From NCBI GenBank assembly GCA_944390185.1, contig CALXPA010000004.1, positions 1 through 28,531 of the forward strand: DNA of 28,531 nucleotides, given 5' to 3'. The notes under the pieces were generated by a model. The model saw only the letters and a list, made by a program, of their open reading frames with translations, did not search any database and had not been told where the DNA came from. How positions within the stretch are numbered: the first letter of the stretch is position 1; each line of letters begins with the position of its first letter. A program made the translations under genes and the position numbers. Origin of the DNA: an uncultured Alphaproteobacteria bacterium. Its GTDB lineage: Bacteria > Pseudomonadota > Alphaproteobacteria > Rs-D84. Below are positions 12,267 to 20,164 of the stretch, piece after piece.

Positions 12267-12749
12267 CTAGCGCGATTGTGCGCGTGCGGTGTTTAATATT
12301 TTATCAACCTGCCATGGCAACAGCGTATACAACGCACCCACCGGTGTGCCGTGTATGCTGGAATTATGGTACACGCGCAGCACTTCGGATTGTGGCAATT
12401 TAGACACATCGGTGACATCACCTGTATCGGTTACCACAGATCCGACGATATCTTGATGCAATGACCACGCCAGGTCCATAACCAAACCAGAATTTACCGG
12501 CCCAGACATTGCCAATGTTGGATTGTATGGCAAATTATATTTTTTGTGTACCGCGATGTATCCAGGCAGTAATTTGAACATACGGCCCATGTTTAAATTA
12601 TATTCTTGATAGTCGCCAGACATAATATAATCCTGGGCGGCCAGAGACGTGCGACGAATCAATTCGTAATTTGCCGCAAAAAAACGAGGATTCAATTTTT
12701 CCAGAAACATCATACGAATGGCATAAATTGGTATCAATTTGTCTTGCAT
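12267..12749 (-). CDS. Conserved-looking cytoplasmic protein, unknown function
   Basis: A 160-aa protein that I do not recognise. The ATG at 12749 is chosen over an adjacent GTG (12752) because AAAGGGG lies 7 bases before it. No signal peptide or transmembrane helix; composition is globular, with many aromatic and Met residues. Segments that look constrained include RFFAANYELIRRTSLAAQDY, GDYQEYNLNMGRMFKLLPG, a Pro-containing YNLPYNPTLAMSGP and LPQSEVLRVYHNSS near the C-terminus. It is monocistronic, with its own TTGACA/TATAAA promoter and terminator. The strong expression signals suggest a functional protein of moderate abundance, but nothing indicates its role. Confidence 0.75.
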   Translation of the reverse strand: MQDKLIPIYAIRMMFLEKLNPRFFAANYELIRRTSLAAQDYIMSGDYQEYNLNMGRMFKLLPGYIAVHKKYNLPYNPTLAMSGPVNSGLVMDLAWSLHQDIVGSVVTDTGDVTDVSKLPQSEVLRVYHNSSIHGTPVGALYTLLPWQVDKILNTARAQSR

Positions 12750-12786
12750 CACAATACCCCTTTGTTTGAATCTGCAACCGCATGAT

Positions 12787-12814
12787 TTTATAGCACTGAT
12801 GATAAATATGTCAA
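12787..12814 (-). promoter_or_regulatory. Promoter of the 12267-12749 gene
   Basis: Minus strand -35 TTGACA (12814-12809), 16-bp spacer, -10 TATAAA (12792-12787); a GATTC (GANTC) site lies between the promoter and the ribosome site. Confidence 0.7.
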
Positions 12815-12830
12815 TGTAATTTTAAGAAAA

Positions 12831-12855
12831 AAACATCCCGATTTCCGGGATGTTT
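12831..12855 (-). terminator. thyA terminator
   Basis: 10-bp stem AAACATCCCG/CGGGATGTTT, 5-base loop, T-run on the minus strand, about 57 bases after the thyA stop. Confidence 0.85.
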
Positions 12856-12912
12856 ACAGCTGGGCGGTCGATGGCAATTATATCTGGGCCCACGGGCTGT
12901 TTTGATGTTGGG

Positions 12913-13869
12913 TTATCGCGCCACGTCACCACGCAATTTTGCATGATGTACATAATTTTTCAATACGAATCCGTCCTGGGCCGACCAGTTTAACATGCCG
13001 CGCCAGTTTGTGTTCGGAATTTCCACCGTTGGCAATGGGTACGGTGTGCGTTTCAGTTGCTGGCGAACCTGGGGGATGTGGTTTTGATATATGTGTGCAT
13101 CATGCAGTTCGCCTTTTAATGTTCCGGGTTTCAGCCCAGATTCTTTGGCGTACAGCAACAGTAATAACGCATAGCTGGCGATATTGTACGGCACGCCCAA
13201 GAACATGTCACATGAACGCTGGGTCCATATTAACGATATTGTGCCATCGCGTACAACCAATTGGTGCATCATGTGGCATGGCGGCAGTGCCATTTGTGAC
13301 ATCGCGGTTGGGTTCCATGCACTGACGATTATGCGTCTGTCGTTCGGATTGTTTTTCAGTTTGTCAATGGCGGATTTTACTTGATCTACGCCTGGGTTTT
13401 GGGGATTAAAATTGTCAGTTGGATTTTTATCTATACGGTTTATATCCCATTGATATTCGCCGCCAAAATGGCGCCACTGGAATCCGTATATTGGCCCCAG
13501 GTCACGTTCCATATCCATAACAGAATTTTTGATGGCCTGTTTTTCTTTGTCTGTCAGTGTGGATTTATTTCCCGTGATAATATCGTACGTCTGCTGGACC
13601 CGTACGGGGTTTGCCCATTCGTCCCATATGTGGCAATTGCGGTCCTGCAGCCATTTTTTATCGGTAATTCCGTGCAAGAAAAATTCCAGTTCTGTTGCAA
13701 TGTTGCGCAATCCCATTTGCTTTGTTGTGACCAGTGGAAATCCATCCGACATATTGTGTTCAAATACCGCGCCGGCTGATAAACCAATGTCTGGGATACC
13801 AGTACGATTCATGCGTACGTCGTGGCCATTTGTCATTATATTGTCCAGAATATCCAAATATGCTTTCAT
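12913..13869 (-). CDS. thyA: Thymidylate synthase
   Basis: A 318-aa ThyA, which methylates dUMP to dTMP with methylene-tetrahydrofolate in the cytoplasm. The catalytic Cys198 is in LPPCHMMHQ; the dUMP phosphate-binding arginines are represented by NRTG near the N-terminus, NDRRIIVSAWNP and QRSCDMFLGVPYN. The folate-site segment LGPIYGFQWRHFGGEY is intact. It is longer than E. coli ThyA (264 aa) because of a roughly 50-residue charged segment around 95-165, as in Lactobacillus-type enzymes. The ATG at 13869 has CAGGGT 7 bases upstream. It lies downstream of tig, separated by the tig terminator. No folA is present in the window. Confidence 0.97.
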   Translation of the reverse strand: MKAYLDILDNIMTNGHDVRMNRTGIPDIGLSAGAVFEHNMSDGFPLVTTKQMGLRNIATELEFFLHGITDKKWLQDRNCHIWDEWANPVRVQQTYDIITGNKSTLTDKEKQAIKNSVMDMERDLGPIYGFQWRHFGGEYQWDINRIDKNPTDNFNPQNPGVDQVKSAIDKLKNNPNDRRIIVSAWNPTAMSQMALPPCHMMHQLVVRDGTISLIWTQRSCDMFLGVPYNIASYALLLLLYAKESGLKPGTLKGELHDAHIYQNHIPQVRQQLKRTPYPLPTVEIPNTNWRGMLNWSAQDGFVLKNYVHHAKLRGDVAR

Positions 13870-13888
13870 AATATTACCCTGTGTTTAA

Positions 13889-13919
13889 AAAATACGCGCG
13901 TTTGTGCCGCACGTATTTT
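13889..13919 (-). terminator. tig terminator
   Basis: Stem AAAATACG/CGTATTTT continued by GCG/CGC after one mismatch, 7-base loop, six T on the minus strand, 7 bases after the tig stop. Confidence 0.7.
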
Positions 13920-13925
13920 GTTGTT

Positions 13926-15236
13926 TTATTTTGCCGATGCCTGCTGGAACAATTCCGTGGGCTTTACGACCTTTTCTTTTGTTTTTACATGTGCCAACAT
14001 GGCGTCCAGTGCCTTGCGTTCAAAAATCATACCGCGCAGCATTGCAACAGCGTTTTGATTTTTGTTGTAAAAATCGAACACTTGTTTCGGATCTGGATAG
14101 CGGGCTGCTTCGTCCCAGATGGCGTGCTGCAAGTCGTCACGTGAAACCTCTACCTTGTTCTGGGTGCCCCATTCCGCCAAAATCAGCCCCAATTTTACGC
14201 GGCGTTCGGCGTCACGACGTTCTTTCTTTTCGTCCCATTTGTGATCGGAACCACAGTTGTCGTCGCAGTGCGCGTGGGCGCGATCGTGTTCTTGTTTCGC
14301 CATGTTATATTCCTGGGTGACCAAGGTTTCTGGTAAATCCAGTTTTACCTTGTCGGCCAGGATATCCAATAATTCGTTACGCATGTCGCGTTTGGCGGCT
14401 TCGTCATACTGGTCTTGTAAGATTTGGCGAATGTGTTCGCGTAATTTTTCGACAGATTCTTGGCCCACAGATTTTGCCAATTCGTCGTTCAATTCCGGTA
14501 ATATGTGTTTGCGAACTTCGTGCACCTTGACAGCAAAACGTGCCTTTTTTCCGGCCAGTTCTGTGGCGTGGTATTCATCGGGGAATTTGACGTTTACATC
14601 AAATTCATCGCCAGATTTGTGACCGATAACTTGGTCTTCGAACCCAGGGATAAATGCACCAGACCCCAGTACCAAGTGGTGCCGTTCTGCGGCGCCGCCA
14701 GGGAAAGCGTCTTTGCCGATAAAACCGGTGAAATCAATCACAGCGGTGTCGCCGTTTTGTGCGACATAATCTGCATCCTGCTTTTCGGCCGTGCTGCGAT
14801 TTTTGCGAATGTTTTCCAATGCCTTGTCGACTTCGGCTTCGTCCAGTGTGGTTGTCTTTTTGACCACGGTGAATTTATCTAAATCAATCGCCGGCAGTGT
14901 TGGCAGTATATCAAATTCCATCGTATATTCGGCATCTTGACCGATTTTCCACCCGGCCAAATCAACGCTGGGGCTGCCTGCCAGGCGAATTTTTTTATCT
15001 GTGACATACTGGTTCAAATCTTGGTTTATCAGTTTGTCTATGGCCTCGCTTAATGCGGATGCATTGTATTTTTGACGCAAGATTGACAATGGAATATGAC
15101 CAGGACGGAATCCGGGCATTTTGGCCTTTTTTCCATACTCTGCCAATATGGCGTCGGCGGCCGTTTGTAACTGGTCAGCAGAGATAACACCACTGACAGA
15201 ATAGTGTAAATCTTTGATTTTTTCTTTCTTAAACAT
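13926..15236 (-). CDS. tig: Trigger factor (ribosome-associated chaperone and prolyl isomerase)
   Basis: A 436-aa protein. The ATG at 15236 is chosen because GGGGA lies 6 bases upstream; longer frames would include it. The N-terminal ribosome-binding signature appears as GFRPGHIP (residues 42-49; the usual form is GFRxGKxP, with Lys replaced by His). The FKBP-type PPIase domain is at about 145-230 (TAVIDFTGFIGKDAF, PGFEDQVIGHKSGDEF). The C-terminal helical arms follow. They contain an unusual His/Cys cluster at about 311-328 (HAHCDDNCGSDH), which may bind metal. Tig shields nascent chains at the ribosome exit. Promoter 15270-15297; terminator 13889-13919. In many bacteria tig is next to clpP; here it is next to thyA. 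Confidence 0.96.
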   Translation of the reverse strand: MFKKEKIKDLHYSVSGVISADQLQTAADAILAEYGKKAKMPGFRPGHIPLSILRQKYNASALSEAIDKLINQDLNQYVTDKKIRLAGSPSVDLAGWKIGQDAEYTMEFDILPTLPAIDLDKFTVVKKTTTLDEAEVDKALENIRKNRSTAEKQDADYVAQNGDTAVIDFTGFIGKDAFPGGAAERHHLVLGSGAFIPGFEDQVIGHKSGDEFDVNVKFPDEYHATELAGKKARFAVKVHEVRKHILPELNDELAKSVGQESVEKLREHIRQILQDQYDEAAKRDMRNELLDILADKVKLDLPETLVTQEYNMAKQEHDRAHAHCDDNCGSDHKWDEKKERRDAERRVKLGLILAEWGTQNKVEVSRDDLQHAIWDEAARYPDPKQVFDFYNKNQNAVAMLRGMIFERKALDAMLAHVKTKEKVVKPTELFQQASAK

Positions 15237-15269
15237 TGTGTTCCCCATTAAAATATGAATTGCCGTGTG

Positions 15270-15297
15270 ATTATACACAGTTTTTTTATAAACGCAA
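15270..15297 (-). promoter_or_regulatory. tig promoter
   Basis: Minus strand -35 TTGCGT (15297-15292), 16-bp A-rich spacer, consensus -10 TATAAT (15275-15270). Confidence 0.7.
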
Positions 15298-15318
15298 CAG
15301 CCTTTTTTGTGATAATAA

Positions 15319-15342
15319 AAAATCCGCCCAATGGCGGATTTT
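15319..15342 (-). terminator. rpsI terminator
   Basis: 10-bp stem AAAATCCGCC/GGCGGATTTT, loop CAAT, T-run on the minus strand, 14 bases after the rpsI stop. Confidence 0.85.
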
Positions 15343-15356
15343 GTGTTCGCATATGA

Positions 15357-15848
15357 TTAACGTTTGCTGAACTGGGTCGAACGACGTGCCTTGTGATGGC
15401 CAAAGTGTTTACGTTCGACAACACGGCTGTCGCGTGTCAAGAACCCGGCCGCCTTCAGCGTTTTGCGCAGGTCTGGTTCCGCCTTTTCCAATGCCTTGGA
15501 AATTCCGTGTTTGACGGCGCCTGCCTGGCCAGACAGACCGCCGCCCATAACGATTGCGTGTACATCGTACGCCGTTTCGCGTTGGGTGATGCCAAATGGT
15601 TGTGCGATAATCATCTGTAACACCGGGCGACGGAAATATTCAGCACATGGAATGCCGTTTACAATGATTTGCCCCTTGCCTGCGACCAAATATACACGTG
15701 CAACAGAATCTTTGCGCTTGCCTGTGGCGTATGTTGCATCAGACAACTTTGCAACTGGTGCCGTCTTTTTGGTTGCGGTTTTCGCAGGGGCCGCCTTTTT
15801 AGTTGTTTTTGCTGCGGTTTTTGTTGCAGTCTTTTTTGTTTCTGTCAT
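15357..15848 (-). CDS. rpsI: 30S ribosomal protein S9
   Basis: A 163-aa protein. The S9 core starts at about residue 41 (YATGKRKDSVARVYL) and ends with the conserved RRSTQFSKR tail that reaches the P-site tRNA. The first 40 residues are a Lys/Ala/Thr-rich extension beyond the 130-aa E. coli protein, as is common in Alphaproteobacteria. The ATG at 15848 overlaps the rplM stop (TAATG), so rpsI is translationally coupled to rplM in the universal L13-S9 operon. Confidence 0.97.
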   Translation of the reverse strand: MTETKKTATKTAAKTTKKAAPAKTATKKTAPVAKLSDATYATGKRKDSVARVYLVAGKGQIIVNGIPCAEYFRRPVLQMIIAQPFGITQRETAYDVHAIVMGGGLSGQAGAVKHGISKALEKAEPDLRKTLKAAGFLTRDSRVVERKHFGHHKARRSTQFSKR

Positions 15849-16321
15849 TATTCGCCCCTTTTATTTTTGCGATTCAATTCCGCAAAGTTGATAACAATTG
15901 GATTCTGGGCCGCGTGTTTGTGTTCTGGGCCCGCGTATACGTGCAATTTTGTCAAACGTTTGTTTGCCAACGCAACCGCTGTGCGACGGCCCATCATACG
16001 CTTTACCGCGTTTATAACCAGTTTTTCAGGTTTTTCACTGCGCATCTGGCCCAGTGTGCGTTCCTTGGTGCTGCCGGTCCACAGGGAATGCCAAAAGAAT
16101 TTTGTTTTGTCGGCCTTTTTCCCAGACAGTGCAACCTTGTCCGCGTTGATGATGATGACATGGTCGCCACAGTCCATGTTTGGCGTCCATGTTGGTTTGT
16201 TTTTGCCCCGCAGGATGTTTGCCGTGTATGCAGCCAAACGACCCAGTGTGCAATCTGTCGCGTCAATCAGATACCATTTGGCATCTAATTCACACTTTTT
16301 TAACGATTTTGTCGCTGCCAT
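15848..16321 (-). CDS. rplM: 50S ribosomal protein L13
   Basis: A 157-aa protein with the L13 hallmarks: WYLIDATDCTLGRLAAYTANILRGKNKPTWTP near the N-terminus, GDHVIIINADKVALSGKK, and VINAVKRMMGRRT in the centre, ending with HVYAGPEHKHAAQNP. It is slightly longer than E. coli L13 (142 aa). L13 assembles early with 23S rRNA and controls its own operon in E. coli. The ATG at 16321 follows AAAAAGG. The promoter and a palindrome lie just upstream (16346-16383). Confidence 0.97.
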   Translation of the reverse strand: MAATKSLKKCELDAKWYLIDATDCTLGRLAAYTANILRGKNKPTWTPNMDCGDHVIIINADKVALSGKKADKTKFFWHSLWTGSTKERTLGQMRSEKPEKLVINAVKRMMGRRTAVALANKRLTKLHVYAGPEHKHAAQNPIVINFAELNRKNKRGE

Positions 16322-16345
16322 AGTTTTTACCTTTTTATTAATTTA

Positions 16346-16366
16346 GCGGGGCTAATTATGCCCCGC
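16346..16366. promoter_or_regulatory. Perfect inverted repeat over the rplM -10 region
   Basis: GCGGGGC and GCCCCGC flank a 7-base A/T centre that contains most of the -10. No T-run follows in either direction, so it is not a typical terminator. Its position would suit an operator, or a hairpin at the extreme 5' end of the rplM mRNA. Confidence 0.5.
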
Positions 16367-16383
16367 AATCCCAGAAAAGTCAA
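16355..16383 (-). promoter_or_regulatory. rplM-rpsI promoter
   Basis: Minus strand -35 TTGACT (16383-16378), an ideal 17-bp spacer, -10 CATAAT (16360-16355); about 34 bases before the ATG. Confidence 0.75.
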
Positions 16384-16436
16384 GAAAAATCGATATGGTA
16401 TTATCGTACCGTATATCATGTGTCCAATATTTTGGG

Positions 16437-17717
16437 CTATATCGGTAACACGACACGAACGCGCAATCCGCCCAGCGTACTGTTTTCCAAGAACATCTGG
16501 CCGCCATGGTTTTCAATTGCAGTTTGGGCAATTGACAACCCCAGGCCGGTGCCCCCTGTTTTGTCGCTGCGTGCATCGTCCAGGCGTACAAACGGGCGCA
16601 TGGCGTCACGTTTTTTATCATCTGGTATCCCCGGACCATCGTCTTCGATGATAATTTCAATCTGGTCTGCGGTATCGTGTTCTGTAATGCGAATCGTTTT
16701 ATTGGCATAGCGGGCCGCGTTTTCAATAATGTTTCCGAATGCGCGCGCCAATGCCATCGGACGTGCGTAAAATTGGGCCGGTTCGACCGGAAAATCTGTT
16801 TGAATATCCTTGTCCGGGGCGGCATCACGCGCAATACGTAACAACATGGCGGGTAATTCGGTTGTTTGCTCTATTTCTGGTATTTCGCCACGTGCAAACG
16901 CCAGATACCCGTTAACCATTTCTGTCATGCGGTCAATGTCATGCAGTAAATCAGGCTTGGACGCCGTATCCGTTTCCACCGCCAGACGCATCCGGGTCAA
17001 TGGGGCCTTTAAATCATGGCTGACGGCGTTCAGCATGTCTGTGCGTGTGCGATTGTACCTGTTCAGACGTTCTTTCATTGTAATCATTGCGGCGGCAGCT
17101 TCGCGGATTTCTTTGGATCCAGTTGGTTGGAATCCTGGGGCGTCCAGACCGCGACCAAAACGGCCGGCGGCACGCGCAATGCGACGAATGCTGCGTGTGT
17201 GCATGATTATAAATGGTGTAATCAATATTGATACAATCAATATCGAACCAATCAGCCAGATTATAAATACTTCGGTACTGGTTGAATAAATCCGATACAG
17301 CGATGTGCCAAACGTGGCAATTTGCCCGTCATTTGTCGGCACATCGATGAACACCAGGCGTTTGGCCTTGTCAATATATATCTGGGCCGGACGGCGCAGG
17401 CGGTTTGACAGTTCGGTCGCCAGCAATCCAGCCTCGCGAGATTCGTTATCATTCTTGCTGGGGCGGTTCAATTTAGAATTTATAGACACATTTATGCCCA
17501 TGTCACGCGCCATCTTGCGCGCGGCATCGTCATTGCCGTCGTCCATAAAGTTCATCATTGTGCTGATTTCAACCGCCAAACTGCGTGCCAATGTTGCGTG
17601 CACACGTGACCAGTGATTGCCAAAGAAGACATTCGCGATAATCACCTGGGCGATAATCAGCGGTACCAAAATCATCAAAATCGTGCGCCACAGAAAGCTG
17701 CGCGGGATTAATCTCAT
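16437..17717 (-). CDS. Membrane sensor histidine kinase (EnvZ-like)
   Basis: A 426-aa sensor kinase. The first transmembrane helix (about 10-32) and second (about 150-172) enclose a periplasmic sensor of some 115 residues without a recognisable fold. A HAMP linker follows (175-225), then HisKA with phospho-acceptor His234 in AVSHDLKAPLTRMR, and a HATPase domain with N-box FGNIIENAARYA, G1 EDDGPGI and G2 GGTGLGLSI. It phosphorylates the response regulator encoded just upstream. Either ATG 17732 (inside the regulator gene) or ATG 17717 (one base after its stop) could start it; I prefer 17717, with GGTGA upstream. The architecture matches EnvZ/RegB-like kinases; the stimulus cannot be told. Confidence 0.92.
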   Translation of the reverse strand: MRLIPRSFLWRTILMILVPLIIAQVIIANVFFGNHWSRVHATLARSLAVEISTMMNFMDDGNDDAARKMARDMGINVSINSKLNRPSKNDNESREAGLLATELSNRLRRPAQIYIDKAKRLVFIDVPTNDGQIATFGTSLYRIYSTSTEVFIIWLIGSILIVSILITPFIIMHTRSIRRIARAAGRFGRGLDAPGFQPTGSKEIREAAAAMITMKERLNRYNRTRTDMLNAVSHDLKAPLTRMRLAVETDTASKPDLLHDIDRMTEMVNGYLAFARGEIPEIEQTTELPAMLLRIARDAAPDKDIQTDFPVEPAQFYARPMALARAFGNIIENAARYANKTIRITEHDTADQIEIIIEDDGPGIPDDKKRDAMRPFVRLDDARSDKTGGTGLGLSIAQTAIENHGGQMFLENSTLGGLRVRVVLPI

Positions 17718-17718
17718 G

Positions 17719-18381
17719 TTATCTGTCACCATTTGTTGTGTTCGTGGGGGCGGATAACTGGATTAATTTATATCCGCGACCACGTACGGTTATTATATCT
17801 ATATCTGATATTACACCATTTATTTTGTGGCGCAAGCGTTTTGCAACCATCGGTGATGCCGGGACAATATTGCCGATTGGCATGGTCAGATGCTGTAACA
17901 AACGTTTTTCTTCGCCAGACAATGCCAACAAACGCGGTGTGTGACCATCTGCATTGGCGACAAAAAATTCCCCATCCGTGAATATCAATCCGTTTGGCAT
18001 CTGGGCGCCGGCGACCGTTGTTGGGCGCATGATGTTATTCAGGCGCAGTATTAATTCTTGTAATTGGAACGGCTTGGCCAGATAGTCGTTTGCCCCGCCC
18101 GCCAGTCCATCAATCGCATTTTCCGGGCCCGCCATGGCGGTCAGCATTATAACGGGGGTCTGGTTGCCGTCGTGACGCATTTTTTTCAGCATGCTTAGGC
18201 CATCGGTGCCCGTCATCATGCGGTCCAGAACGATGGCGTCGACCATGATCCGTGACAGTATCGCCGTGCCTGTGTCGGCAGAATCCGCCCCCAGGACGTT
18301 GAATCCGGCACCGCGCAGGCCACGCATTAATGTTGTGCGCAATATGTCGTCGTCGTCAATAATTAAAACTGTTTTATTCAT
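17719..18381 (-). CDS. OmpR-family response regulator
   Basis: A 220-aa two-domain regulator. The receiver domain (1-120) has the acidic pocket DDDD at 9-12, phosphorylation site Asp53 (VLDRMMTG), Thr81 in MLTA and Lys103 in LAKPF. The C-terminal winged helix (about 130-210) is the OmpR/PhoB type (LSGEEKRLLQHLT, MVAKRLRHKIN, ITVRGRGYKLI). It is first in a two-gene operon with its kinase. The ATG at 18381 has no obvious Shine-Dalgarno; AGCACC is the nearest purine-containing stretch. It is probably a DNA-binding activator for envelope or stress genes; targets are unknown. Confidence 0.94.
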   Translation of the reverse strand: MNKTVLIIDDDDILRTTLMRGLRGAGFNVLGADSADTGTAILSRIMVDAIVLDRMMTGTDGLSMLKKMRHDGNQTPVIMLTAMAGPENAIDGLAGGANDYLAKPFQLQELILRLNNIMRPTTVAGAQMPNGLIFTDGEFFVANADGHTPRLLALSGEEKRLLQHLTMPIGNIVPASPMVAKRLRHKINGVISDIDIITVRGRGYKLIQLSAPTNTTNGDR

Positions 18382-18398
18382 GGTGCTGTTATAAAAAT

Positions 18399-18415
18399 CC
18401 GCGCCAGTGGCGCGG
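18399..18415 (-). terminator. Terminator after the 18419-19342 gene
   Basis: GC-rich 7-bp stem CCGCGCC/GGCGCGG, 3-base loop, five T on the minus strand, directly after the stop. Confidence 0.8.
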
Positions 18416-18418
18416 TGG

Positions 18419-19342
18419 TTATTTGTTCAAGGGCTCTACCGCGTATTCGCCCGGCTGTATCATCATCATTGAATTTGCGCCTGCCATGCCGGCTTCGTCT
18501 GTTACGGCGGCACGGAATTGCATACCGCCTGTTGTAAATTCTGTCTTGAACAGTGCGTATCCTGTGCCACCACCCGTGGTTGGACCCTGCATCCCCAGCG
18601 AGTAGTATCCGCCCAAAATCCCGTAATCCAGGTCAATATAGTCCAGATTGACCAACAGTGAAACATTGCTGAGCCCGTCGCTGGTCATATTGCATGCAAA
18701 TTCACGGTTTGACAAAGTTGCCTGGGAATTCGCAGGAATGACGATGTCCATTATTGTTGGTTCGCACGTGCGTTCAATACCGTTGACCAAAAAGTCATAC
18801 GTCATGCTGACCGTTGCGCGCGACAGGCCAGGACTCAGACTGGTTTTTGAAATTGTTGCCTTGGGGATTTTCACCAGTGCATTGGCAATGCCACTGCGCA
18901 CAGGGAACGAGATTCCTGATTGCAAACAATCGCGTGAAAATGGGTCCGCCTCGCATATATACAGGCGGGAATATTCATTTATCTGGAACATGTTGGCCAG
19001 ACTGTTGAACAAAAATGTCCGCGTGATACGATCGTTCAGACGCGTGCACCCAAAATTGCGGCATATTACCATCGGTCTGTCGGCAAAGAAAACACCAGGA
19101 TGTGCCATGGATTCGATTTGTCGTGCCTCCTCTATATTCAAATCGTAATTCAGGCTGTCGGCGCGATTCATGAATTCCGTTTCCGGGATAAAGTTCGGAT
19201 CGTCCGGGTATGCATAGTACGATTGAACCGGGGTTTCAGTATAAATTGTTTGAAAGTTGTCATAAACAATCTGTTCGGTCGCCGCAAATGCGCCGGTTAT
19301 TACCACGCCTGTTAATACAGCTGCTAAAATAAGTCTTGCCAT
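18419..19342 (-). CDS. Exported protein, unknown function
   Basis: A 307-aa protein with an N-terminal signal peptide (MARLILAAVLTGVVITGAFA|AT). The ATG at 19342 is chosen because GGGGG lies 8 bases upstream; a TTG at 19357 is possible but would sit on that site. The mature part is mixed alpha/beta with aromatic-rich segments (NFQTIYTETPVQSYYAYPDD), a Cys pair (ICRNFGC), another (CEADPFSRDC), two further cysteines flanking a strand-rich segment, and a Gly/Met-rich C-terminal region (GPTTGGGTGYALF, GMAGANSMMMIQPGEYAVE). It looks like a beta-sandwich periplasmic or surface protein stabilised by disulfides. No family recognised. It has its own TTGACA promoter and a terminator that separates it from the two-component genes. 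Confidence 0.75.
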   Translation of the reverse strand: MARLILAAVLTGVVITGAFAATEQIVYDNFQTIYTETPVQSYYAYPDDPNFIPETEFMNRADSLNYDLNIEEARQIESMAHPGVFFADRPMVICRNFGCTRLNDRITRTFLFNSLANMFQINEYSRLYICEADPFSRDCLQSGISFPVRSGIANALVKIPKATISKTSLSPGLSRATVSMTYDFLVNGIERTCEPTIMDIVIPANSQATLSNREFACNMTSDGLSNVSLLVNLDYIDLDYGILGGYYSLGMQGPTTGGGTGYALFKTEFTTGGMQFRAAVTDEAGMAGANSMMMIQPGEYAVEPLNK

Positions 19343-19372
19343 GGCAGATGCCCCCAATATTATCTGTGTTAA

Positions 19373-19402
19373 ATCTTAAAACATTACGGACCATCATGTC
19401 AA
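19373..19402 (-). promoter_or_regulatory. Promoter of the 18419-19342 gene
   Basis: Minus strand -35 TTGACA (19402-19397), 18-bp spacer, -10 TAAGAT (19378-19373). Confidence 0.65.
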
Positions 19403-19416
19403 AGCAAAAATTTCTG

Positions 19417-19446
19417 TTGAAAACAGTATGATGTTTGTTCTATAAG
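19417..19446 (+). promoter_or_regulatory. Promoter of the hydrolase-ruvB-tol operon
   Basis: -35 TTGAAA (19417-19422), 18-bp spacer, -10 TATAAG (19441-19446), about 50 bases before the first start codon. Divergent from the exported-protein promoter. Confidence 0.6.
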
Positions 19447-19501
19447 TATCTGTGACGTTATTTATTGACAGGATGAACAAAAAACGGAAAGGCGGCTTGA
19501 T

Positions 19502-20161
19502 ATGGTTGATGTAATGATTTCTGGCGAAGCGGGCAAGTTGCACGCGGTTTATCATAAATCTGATGTGCCGGCGGCACCGCTGGCGGTGGTGTTGTCGGGT
19601 AACCCGCGGCAAAAACACCACATGAACGATCGTGTGTCGTATGCGATGTTTCGTGCGTTTATGGATATCGGATTTTCGGTTGTGCGGTTTAATTATCGCG
19701 GTGTTGACTATTCCGAAGGGGCAATTGGTACGACGGCTGAAAACATGCTGGATATCGCGACCGTTATCGATTGGATTCAGAATAAAAATGAAGACAGTGA
19801 TCGGATATGGTTGGCGGGCAATCAACTGGGGGCGTGGTATGTTCTGCAGGCGATGATGCGCCGGCCCGAGGTTTCTGGTTTTGCCCTGGTGTCGCCAGAT
19901 CCGTCTGTGGCGGATTTTGCGTTCTTGTCACCACGACCAAATCGGGGCCTGTTGTTACAGGGGGCGGCAGAATCTGATGATGCCAAGGCGTTCGCAACGC
20001 ATCTGACCCAGGTGTTGAAAAAACAGGCACAAATTGATCTGGAAACAATTCGTGTCAAAAATGCAGACGAAAATTACAGTCAAGCCGCGGATTTGCGCCA
20101 AATGTATAATGATTTAAAGGCCTATGTCGGGCGCGAAAATGCAGATAACAAATTGTTGTAA
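19502..20161 (+). CDS. Alpha/beta-hydrolase-fold protein lacking catalytic residues
   Basis: A 219-aa protein, ATG at 19502 behind GGAAAGG. It follows the layout of the COG2945-type alpha/beta hydrolases: a strand then a GNPRQKHHMND loop (family HPHP...), GFSVVRFNYRGVDYSEG (family RFNFRGVGxSxG), and the nucleophile elbow region. There, the expected GxSxG reads GNQLG with Gln108 in place of Ser. The acid position (family QGxxD) reads QGAAE, and the family ADHFF histidine segment reads ADENY. So all three catalytic positions appear substituted while the fold-defining motifs are kept. It is probably a non-enzymatic relative, perhaps a binding or scaffold protein. First gene of the ruvB-tol operon, 3 bases before ruvB. 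Confidence 0.8.
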   Translation: MVDVMISGEAGKLHAVYHKSDVPAAPLAVVLSGNPRQKHHMNDRVSYAMFRAFMDIGFSVVRFNYRGVDYSEGAIGTTAENMLDIATVIDWIQNKNEDSDRIWLAGNQLGAWYVLQAMMRRPEVSGFALVSPDPSVADFAFLSPRPNRGLLLQGAAESDDAKAFATHLTQVLKKQAQIDLETIRVKNADENYSQAADLRQMYNDLKAYVGRENADNKLL

Positions 20162-20164
20162 AAT

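Noticed and set aside
16393..16420. Possible weak terminator after the histidine kinase
   Set aside because: The minus-strand stem has a C-A mismatch and the T-run is several bases away; too weak to call.
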